Positions 24,600 through 33,921 of a stretch of DNA of 64,000 nt are shown piece after piece. Source of the stretch: Chionoecetes opilio (Eukaryota > Arthropoda > Malacostraca > Decapoda > Majidae); the NCBI GenBank assembly GCA_016584305.1, contig JACEEZ010010964.1, forward strand, positions 159,501-223,500, in the 5' to 3' direction. Within the stretch, counting starts at the first letter, position 1. Each line of letters begins with the position of its first letter. Made by a program: the position numbers and the translations under genes. A model generated the notes under the pieces. The model was given only the letters and a program-made list of their open reading frames with translations, ran no database searches and was not told the origin of the DNA.

Positions 24600-25400
24600 T
24601 CTCTATTTATATCAAAGGAAGGAAAATATAATCTATGGAGTCTAAGAAGAGGAAGGAATCTAAGGAGATTGTGTCTGTTATCATCCCAGAGATTGCCAAG
24701 GTCATAACATTTGCCGTATCTACAGCAGTTAATAATGATGTTAAAGAAATCACTGAAATGTCTGAAATCACTGTTCATATACAAAAACAATGTTTTCTAG
24801 TTATATATGGGAGTTATTAGCTAGAGCAATACCAGCGCATAGACAATGTACGTATTTGTGGCCTAGCTGAGGAGAGGAATGAGACTGAGGATGTAGGGGA
24901 GGCTAAGGCTATTGAACTAGCCTCTGAAATGGGTGTGTGTAGCTTTGAGGTCTGATGATATATACATATCTCATCGCTTGGGTAGGCCTCAAGGTGGTAG
25001 TAAGCCAGTAATTGTAAGATTCTCTCTTAGGAAAAAAAGGAATTAAATGGTAAAGAAAAGAAGTGAGCAAGAAGAAACTACCCAAAATATTCATAAATGA
25101 TGACCTAACATATTTCAGAGCTTCAATGATGACAATGGCCAAGGAACAGCTCAATGTAAAAAATGTTAGCTCAAGAGATGGAAAATTTTAGTATGGTACA
25201 CAGGTAAAGATAAATCAGTAGAGCTCAATACCCCAGATGACCTACTTCAAATTGTCATTACTTGCGAGGACAGACTGGAGAAAGCTGCGATTAGATCACC
25301 TTTTAACCTGTACTACATAGGAAAGAAGAGAAACACATTACATTATCCATTGCGATGCTGAGTGTGACATTCATCATGACAGTGACATGCTTCATCATGA
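24600..25400 (+). pseudogene. LINE ORF1-like nucleic-acid-binding protein, broken
   Basis: Pieces in changing frames: a coiled-coil-like stretch (KKRKESKEIVSVIIPEIAKV) at 24640, then the typical ORF1p core: DNVRICGLAEERNETED near 24845, ISHRLGRPQGGSKPVIVRF near 24970 and FINDDLTYFRASMM near 25090. This matches the RRM/C-terminal pattern of LINE ORF1 proteins (VRI.G..E, SHR.GRP, F.N.DLT). At least four frame breaks or stops. It is followed at 25446 by an endonuclease on the same strand, so the two belong to one LINE. Confidence 0.65.
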
Positions 25401-25445
25401 CCTTGGCATTATTCCCACCATCAAACTAGTAACCATCCATCAAAA

Positions 25446-26473
25446 GTGTTTCTACTAACGTTAAATGTATGTGGCATAAAGGGTAAACTATTATCCCTTG
25501 AATTTTTCGATTTATGTAGGGTTTATGACATTCTTTGCATGTACGAAACTGGATGTGATGATGTTGACATGAGCAATATTAGAAATATTATGGAAAATAT
25601 AGGTTTTAACGTATTTCAAAATAGGCATGAACTATGTAGATATAAATTTGTTGGATTATTAATAGCTATACAAAAGAAAGGCAATACAACTGGAAACCTC
25701 TAAAGTCAAATTATGATGAATTTATCTAAATTTTGATAGATAAGAAATGCCTACCGTAGATAACACTAAAGTCGCCAGGACAAAGTTTTTTTCGATGTAC
25801 AGACGTCTGGTGGCGTTAATAGTTACATTTCTACATCCATGATTTCAGGAAAGTTAAAAATAGCTATCCGAAGACTCTGTGTAATTTTGTGTCTGCATCT
25901 ATATCATATTATTGCCATAAATGAACATATTACAAAAATATCACCAGACTGGCGACCTAAATAAAGATCGCCAATTAGTGTTTATGTTCTAAGTGTCCTT
26001 CCACCGTCGTCGTCGCGCGAAAAAAAAATGAGTAGCGAAATTTGAAACCGTATATACTAGCAGATACAAAGCATAAAACAACACTGAAACAGGGTAGATT
26101 ATACAGTCATGATATAAACTACTGTGTATCGTCTTCAGTGGCACATAAAAATCAGTAGTGATGCTATAATTCGTAATATATGGCGGCTGGTGACATTATA
26201 GCAGCTGGCGAATAAAGTGTTATCTACGGTAGGACTGGAAAAAACATAAGTCTAGTTATGTTTATGATTCACCTGTTAATTATATATATCGTAAGGTTAA
26301 TGATTTTGAAGAGTTATATAACTTTCTTTTTGCTGGATTTTACATATGATGACTATTTCCACATTTTATGTGGTGACTATAACTCTCATACAGGAACCAT
26401 GGACGATTATGTAAAACCAAGTAAAGTTGATGCTAGTACACATGCCTTTGATGTACAGTATATCTTGCCTTGA
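25446..26473 (+). pseudogene. LINE endonuclease domain split by a MITE
   Basis: The N-terminal half (25446-25750) begins LTLNVCGIKGKLLSLEFFDL and has YDILCMYET (catalytic Glu) and GLLIAIQKK. The C-terminal half resumes at 26230 with ISLVMFMIH and YFHILCGDYNSHTGT (GDYN motif). The break at 25752 is a transposon insertion at TA. No RT follows; a TCTA microsatellite begins at 26489. A different LINE family from the minus-strand one at 21.6-24.6 kb. Confidence 0.75.
25754..26229. mobile_element. 476-bp TA-target MITE (Tc1/mariner-like)
   Basis: Termini CCGTAGATAACACT and AGTGTTATCTACGG are inverted copies, continuing as AGTCGCCAG against ATTCGCCAG. They are flanked by TA (25752-25753 and 26230-26231). 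Removing the element and one TA leaves the host LINE codons in one frame (K-C-L-G-L-E-K), which verifies the borders. No ORF. The interior at about 25824-25880 resembles part of the Helitron-like repeat. Confidence 0.9.
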
Positions 26474-26488
26474 ATTAGTTAGGTAATT

Positions 26489-26860
<372 letters not shown>

Positions 26861-26965
26861 TTATTATATATACTATATTTATCTCGTATATATATATATA
26901 GGTACTATATATAATATATATATATATATATATAATATATAATTATATTTTATTATTTATATTAT

Positions 26966-27046
<81 letters not shown>
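26861..27046. repeat. (TA)n microsatellite
   Basis: AT-rich tract ending in a nearly pure TA array. Confidence 0.9.
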
Positions 27047-27050
<4 letters not shown>

Positions 27051-28240
27051 TCTTAAATGTAATGTAGAAATTTGATAAACGCTCATTATTACAAATAACT
27101 AACACTGTAACTATATTATATGAAATAGTTCATTCCCCGTTTCTCCGTTGTTCATGCGTACACATAAGTATATTGCATAACATAGATTTTGTGTCATGAG
27201 TAAGCCTTATTTACAAATCTTGCAGTTAAAATATAAATAGGATTTTCTGAAAAGAAAAGAAAAAGACTGTAATTGTGTCAATGCCAACAGGAAAAACACC
27301 TAGGTAAGAAGTTAGGTGGGTGTGGGTAATCAGCTTGACGGTCTAATAAGCTACCGCGTCTCTCAAAAGACAAAGCCGAGGTAAATGTCGCGATAATGAC
27401 GAGTGTTGTCATTTACCAGGAGAGCTAGCTATTCTACCCGTCCAACGTCCTTTTTTTCAACCACGATTGAAAAAGGAAATATACATGAATGGATATAGAA
27501 TAAAATAAAGATTCAGTATTATTTGTTGTTTGAGTAACAATTATGAATATAAGAATGATTGTTAAAATGACAATACAAGTTTGAATGACAATAAAGATAA
27601 TACTAATACTGATAATGTACATATTGTACATCAACATCGGAGACATCGTGTGGGCGGAGGTTGGCGCGTCCATAGCATGTGACAAAGACATACGACAGAC
27701 AGAAGCAAGAACAAAACAAGCGAAACCAGACAGAGGTGGACCACGGAGCCACATAGCCCACGGAGGTAACCAGCCGTCCATATACACTACAGGACAGTAC
27801 AGTACCTGTGTGCCGTATTCCTCTGATGAAGCCCAGTAAAGACGATACTAGTCAGGAATAAAGTACTCACATTCCAGCCCGTGTCTCCTTCATCATCTGT
27901 TTTTACAAATGTCAGTATATTTAAATAATAAAATTAGTAATAATAATGATAATGATATGATAATGCTAATAAAAAAAATAAACAAATAACAACAATGTGA
28001 TAATAAAACATAAAACCATTTTTTCAGTCACTCTATTCCTGTATATTACAAAGCACAATGAAAAAATACTTTTTAATTATAATTTGCATACGCATAACGA
28101 TCAATCAGGAATTGTAACCATTGGATTAAGATGGCTACGATCAAGACAAGTACTTTAAACGTATTGTACCCGATGTCATATCAAGTCGATATGAGCAGTA
28201 AAAGTTATATAAGTACAAAAGTGTATATTTTCCACACAAG
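27047..28240. other. unassigned unique-looking sequence
   Basis: Normal base composition, with a more GC-rich patch at 27640-27900 that includes AATAAAG near 27857. Nothing recognisable as a protein or RNA gene. The GC-rich patch could be a promoter/LTR-like remnant, but no partner was found. Confidence 0.4.
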
Positions 28241-28743
28241 ATAATATAATAGAATATAATTATAAAATATTATATATATATATATAAATATGAAAAATAA
28301 TAAAATATATATATATATTAATTATATTATACTTTATGATATAATACACAGTATATATATAATATATTATTATATAATATTATATATATATAAGTATAGT
28401 ACTATTATAATATATATAATATATATATATATAACAGTACATAATAAATAGTTATATTATAGATATTTATATACATTGTATAATTAATATCATAACATAA
28501 ATATAATGATACTGTATATATATATGTTATATATATATATATATATAATATATATTATATATATTATATCATAATAATATATATATATATATATATATAA
28601 TAATATATATCTATATATATAATATATATATATAATATATATATAATATATATATATTATACTTATATAATATACTTAGTATATATATATATATATTATA
28701 TTATATATATATATATATTTAATATATATAATATATAATAATA

Positions 28744-28778
<35 letters not shown>

Positions 28779-28816
28779 ATATATAATATATATATATATA
28801 TATTATATATATATAT

Positions 28817-28869
<53 letters not shown>

Positions 28870-28941
28870 ATATTTATATTATATACTATATATATATATA
28901 TATAGATAATATATATTATATATATATATATATATAATATA

Positions 28942-28995
<54 letters not shown>

Positions 28996-29035
28996 TATAT
29001 TTATATATATATTATATATATATATTAATATATAT

Positions 29036-29081
<46 letters not shown>
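28241..29081. repeat. interrupted (TA)n region
   Basis: About 840 bases of TATA-rich microsatellite with many AATA/TTAT interruptions, ending at the start of a Helitron-like repeat. Confidence 0.95.
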
Positions 29082-29082
<1 letters not shown>

Positions 29083-29930
29083 CTAGCCGCAAAGCCGACC
29101 TCTGGGCGGCCTTTTTGGCTAGCTCCTGCGGAGGGCTATTGGTGGGCCTTCGGCCCACCAAACACAGACTCTCCAGATAGCCCCTTCTAACTTTCCTGAA
29201 ATCATGGATGTAGAAATGCATGTATTAACGCCAACCCATTCACATCACAGCCCCTTCTAACTTTCCTGAAAGCAAAGCCGCCCACCGGGCGGACTTTTTG
29301 GCTAGCTCCTGCGGAGGGCTATTGGTGGGCCTTCGGCCCACCACCTGTGTTTGGTGGGCCTTCGGCACACCAAACACAAACTCTCCAGATAGACCCATTA
29401 CCCACCACCTCGGCCCACCAAACACAGACTCTCCAGATAGCCCCTTCTAACTTTCCTGAAATGTATGTATTCCCCCCACCCATTCACTCACCCATTACCC
29501 ATCACCCCCCACCCATTCACTCACCCATTACCCATCACCACACACCCATTCACTTCCCCATTACCCATCACCCCCCACCTATTCCCTCACCCATCACCCA
29601 TCACCCCCCACCCCCCACCCCCCACCCATTCACTCATCTATCACCCCACACCCATTACCCATCACCCCACCCATTCACTCACCTATTACCCATCACCCTA
29701 CATCAAGGTTTCCTCAATTCTCCCAACCCACTTTTTTTTTCACAGTTCTCGCTAATAGGCTGCTAAAAAAAAGAAAGAAAAAAGTGATCGGATCATCCTA
29801 TAAGTGGGCTTAAAACCTTCCCCTGGTCAACCTGATTCGAAAACCGTGACATATGATGGGATTCCGCCACAGGGGGCGGCACCTATCGCGGACAGACAGA
29901 CAGACACACACACTTTCGCTTATATTATTA
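29082..29930 (+). mobile_element. Helitron-like repeat, expanded copy
   Basis: Starts ACTAGCCGCAAAGCCG and ends TTTCGCTTATATTATTA. It has a partial internal duplication of its 5' end: GGACTTTTTGGCTAGC twice, and hairpin GGTGGGCCTTCGGCCCACC at 29141 and 29324, with a decayed third at 29353. It carries an expanded CCATTCACTCACCC minisatellite (29470-29690). The next copy starts one base later in the same orientation. Confidence 0.75.
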
Positions 29931-30109
29931 TACTAGCCGCAAAGCCGCCCCCGGGCGGACTTTTTGGCTAGCTCCTGCGGAGGGCTATTGGTGGGCCTTC
30001 GGCCCACCACCTGTGTTTGGTTTGCCTTCGGCCCACCAAACACAGACGCTCCAGATAGCCCCTTCTAGCTTTCCTGAAATCATGATTGTATGTATCAACG
30101 CCAACCCAT

Positions 30110-30400
30110 TCACATCACCCGCAACCCATTCACTCACCCTCTACCCATCACCCCCCACCCATTCACTCACCCATTACCCATCACCCCCCACCCATTCACT
30201 CACCTATTACCCATCACCACACACCCATTCACTCACCCATTACCCATCACCCCCCACCCATTCACTCACCCATTACCCATCACCCCCCACCTATTCCCTC
30301 ACCCATTACCCATCACCCCCCACCCATTCACTCACCCATCACCCCACACCCATTACCCATCACCCCACCCATTCACTCACCCATTACCCATCACCCTACA
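30110..30400 (+). repeat. ~33-bp minisatellite
   Basis: Repeats of CCATTCACTCACCCATTACC plus CATCACCCCCCA. His/Pro/Ser/Thr frames seen in all three frames are artefacts. Arrays of the same unit occur at 29470-29690, 33310-33545 (reverse) and 42296-42365. Confidence 0.9.
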
Positions 30401-31582
30401 CAAAGACTACTCTATACTGGACTTGCTACTCGTGCCCCGCGCCAACCCGCCCATGACCAGTGGAGGCCAGTTTTGCGATTCCTGCCATTTTAGAACATCA
30501 CCCCTATTTCCCTCCCTAAGGTTTATCAGTATATATGATATACCGTTATCTTCGTAACTGTTTGTTCTATAATATTATCAAATAAAAAACAGTAAAATAC
30601 ACTAAAGAAATGCCATTATGAGAGAGTGAAGAAATATGCATGACCTCAATATATACTTAAACTCTTCGCCATTTAATATTTTGCGAGAAAACATTTTAGA
30701 TGCTAGCGATAGAAAGAAGCGGATTTTCATTAGCTTTCCATTGATATATTTCGTTTTCTGATAAATGAATTACCACCATGCCTAAATTAGCGTTAACTAA
30801 AAAAATAACATCATCAATCGTATCGGCAGGTAAAAAAGTGTTCCATGAATACAGTAGACTATGGCATATCAGTAGAAATTATACACTGTTATCTTCGTAA
30901 ATGTTTGTTTTATAATATTATCAAATAAAAAACTGTAAAATACACTAAAGAAATTCCATTATGAGACTCTGAAGAAATATGCATGAACTTATATTCACTT
31001 AAACTCATCGCAAATTGATATTTTGCGTGAAGACTTTTTACATGCAACATATCAATAGAAGCGGAATGTAATTAGCTTTCCATTGCTATATTTCATTTTC
31101 TGATAAATGAATTAGAACCATGCATAAATTAGCGTTAACTAAATAAATAACATCATCCATCAGGTAATTATCCCGATAGATGATGGTATTTTTTTAGTTA
31201 ACGCTAATTTATGCATGGTTATGGTTCATTTATCAGAAAACGAAATATAGCAATGGAAAGCTAATGAAAATCCGCTTCTTTTTATCGCTAGCATCTATAA
31301 TGTTTTCTCGCAAAATATTAAATGGCGATGAGTTCAAGTGAATATTAAGTTCATGCATATTTCTTAACTCTCTCATAATGGCATCTCCTTAGTGTATTTT
31401 ACTGTTTTTTATTTGATAATATTATAGAAAAAACATTTACGAAGATAACGGTATATCATATATACTGATAAACCATAGGAAGGGAAAAGGGAGTGAAGTT
31501 CGAAAATGGCAGGAATCGCAAAACTGGCCTCCACTGGAAATAGCCCAAAATGAGTAGCAAGTCCAGTATAGAGTAGTCTTTG
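30401..31582. mobile_element. fold-back element with 7-bp target duplication (copy 1)
   Basis: Termini CAAAGACTACTCTATACTGG and its inverse, flanked by CCCTACA at 30394-30400 and 31583-31589. Long arms pair (for example TTAGCGTTAACTAA and AGCTTTCCATTG against their complements), with an extra direct duplication of part of the left arm at about 30880-31160. No ORF. The second copy is at 59135-60255. Confidence 0.9.
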
Positions 31583-31606
31583 CCCTACATCAAGGTTTCC
31601 TCAATT

Positions 31607-32482
31607 AGAGAGAACTGCAACTCCGAAATGCCAGTGGTCGCTGGCAGTTTTAACTCACAATTTGGTGAAAAGTTGGTCAACTTGAAAGAAAAATATGGGC
31701 TTATTCCACTGCACTTAAAACACAAAGGTATAATTTTAAGAACGATTTTCTTCTATATGTATATTGTATAGAAGCCTGATTCTGTAAAACATGTATTTAA
31801 CCAAATAACCAAGTAGGTTATAGTTGAGGAGGCGAGGTAAATGTTACTCTATGATATTATACAGTCAATAACGTATGTTTAGAAGTTATCTATACCTAGG
31901 CAGTCATATGTTCCTGTTATTATTGTGTATCAATCAGATAGAAAGCCTGGAAGTGCAATGAGTCGACGCGTGAAGTAGCAATGTTTTGATTCAATCTCCC
32001 CGCCACAATCTCCCCGCCACCACTCCCCGCCGCGGCGTGTCGCCTCCACAATTATAACCTACATTGTCGCAGCAACAAGCCGATTTCGGCATTCTTTATT
32101 CTTCGTTTTTCCAAGGCATTGCTTATTGTATTTTGACAAGCGTTTGCCAGACGCAGCAGTACTGTCTTAGAAAACAGTGTGAACATCGCCCAAATTTTAC
32201 ATGCCACAATATACATGTAAAAAATATATTAAGCTTTGCTACTCGAGGAGAGTAATTTGCATTAAATTGCTATCTTAGAACGTTCAATCGTAATGCATGT
32301 CATGCATACACTTACTAGAACAACAGAAGAACGTTCTTTTTTAGTATTCAGATGCGGTGCATCAATATTTATCGCGAAAATTGATTTATGAAAAATATTA
32401 GTCCGGAGGGAAAACACAGTAGACCAACCTTTGAGTTAAAACTGCCAGCGACCACTGGCATTTCTCGAGTTTCAGTTCTCTC
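31607..32482. mobile_element. TIR element with ~50-bp inverted ends
   Basis: The ends start GAGAGAACTG and share AAATGCCAGTGGTCGCTGGC plus AGTTTTAACTCA in inverted orientation. Flanked by CAATT on both sides (31602-31606 and 32483-32487). The interior (~770 bases) has short frames only and is probably non-autonomous. The superfamily is not assignable from the termini. Confidence 0.85.
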
Positions 32483-32716
32483 CAATTCTCGCAACCCACT
32501 TTTTTTTCACAATTCTCGCTAATAGGCTGCTAAAAAAAAAAAAAAAAAGTGATCGGATCATCTCATAAGTTGGCTTAAAACCTTCCCCTGGTCGAGCTGG
32601 TTCCAAAATTGTACCATATGAGGGGATTGGGGCACTGGGGGCGGCACCTATCGCGGACAGACAGACAGACACACAGACAGACAGACAGACACACACACTT
32701 TCGCTTATATTATTAT

Positions 32717-32731
32717 ATATATAATATATAT

Positions 32732-32774
<43 letters not shown>

Positions 32775-32789
32775 TATATATATTATATT

Positions 32790-32831
<42 letters not shown>

Positions 32832-32834
32832 GAT

Positions 32835-32902
<68 letters not shown>

Positions 32903-32979
32903 ATATATATATATATATATTATATATATGTGTGTGTAATATATATATATACATATATAATTATATATATATATTATAT

Positions 32980-33017
<38 letters not shown>

Positions 33018-33019
33018 CG

Positions 33020-33062
<43 letters not shown>

Positions 33063-33078
33063 ATATATTAATATATAT
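32717..33078. repeat. (TA)n microsatellite
   Basis: TA tract between two oppositely oriented Helitron-like repeats. Confidence 0.95.
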
Positions 33079-33772
33079 ATATAATAATCTAAGCGAAAGT
33101 GTGTGTGTGTATCTGTCTGTGCGTGTGTGTCTCCGCGATAGGTGCCGCCCCCAGTGCCCCAATCCCATCATATGGCACAGTTTTGGAACCAGCTCGACGA
33201 GGGGCAACTTTGAAGCCCACTTATGAGATGATCCGATCACTTTTTTTTTCTTTTTTTTAGCAGCCTATTAGCAAGAATTGTGAACAAAAATGTGGGTTGC
33301 GAGAATTGAGGAAACCTTGATGTAGGGTGATGGGTAATGGGTGAGTGAATGGGTAAGGTGATGGGTAATGGGTGTGGGGTGATGGGTGAGTGAATGGGTG
33401 GGGGGTGATGGGTGATGGGTGAGGAAATAGGTGGGAGATGATGGGTAATGGGTGAGTGAATGGGTGTGTGGTGATGGGTAATGGGTGAGTGAATGGGTGG
33501 GGGGTGATGGGTAATGGGTGAGTGAATGGGTGGGGGGTGATGGGTAAGGCGTCAATACATACATTTCTATATCCATAATTTCAGGAAAGTTAGAAGGGGC
33601 TATCTGGAGAGTCTGTGTTTGGTGGGCCGAAGGCCCACCAAACACACTCTCCAGAAAGCTGTGTTTGGTGGGCCGAAGGCCCACCAAACACAGGTGGTGG
33701 GCCGATGGCCCACCAATAGCCCTCCGCAGGAGCTAGCCAAAAAGTCCGCCCGGAGGGCGGCTTTGCGGCTAG
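33079..33772 (-). mobile_element. Helitron-like repeat, minus-strand copy
   Basis: Complete copy in reverse orientation: 3' end TTTCGCTTAGATTATTATA at the left, minisatellite at 33310-33545, hairpins at 33621-33639, 33667-33685 and 33696-33714 (tripled), GGCTTTGCGGCTAGT start at the right. Flanked by TA on both sides, in keeping with AT-rich insertion sites. Confidence 0.75.

Positions 33773-33921
<149 letters not shown>

Larger units (their letters stand above)
29932..32716 (+). mobile_element. Helitron-like repeat with two nested insertions
   Basis: Same family. Segments at 29932-30400, 31583-31606 and 32483-32716 join into one copy once the fold-back element (30401-31582) and the TIR element (31607-32482) are removed. 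Hairpin at 29990-30008, minisatellite at 30110-30400, 3' CAGA microsatellite and TTTCGCTTATATTATTATA end. Head-to-tail with the preceding copy. Confidence 0.8.

Noticed and set aside
27434..27787. 117-codon minus-strand ORF with hydrophobic stretch
   Set aside because: Low-complexity Ile/Val part from AT-rich DNA; no domain, no splice or start support.
29470..30400. CRISPR-like array
   Set aside because: Repeats are contiguous without unique spacers, the context is eukaryotic, and no cas genes exist.
29347..30557. Pro/His/Ser/Thr-rich repeat proteins in three frames
   Set aside because: All three frames stay open because the 33-bp minisatellite length is a multiple of three; it lies inside a mobile repeat present in several copies.
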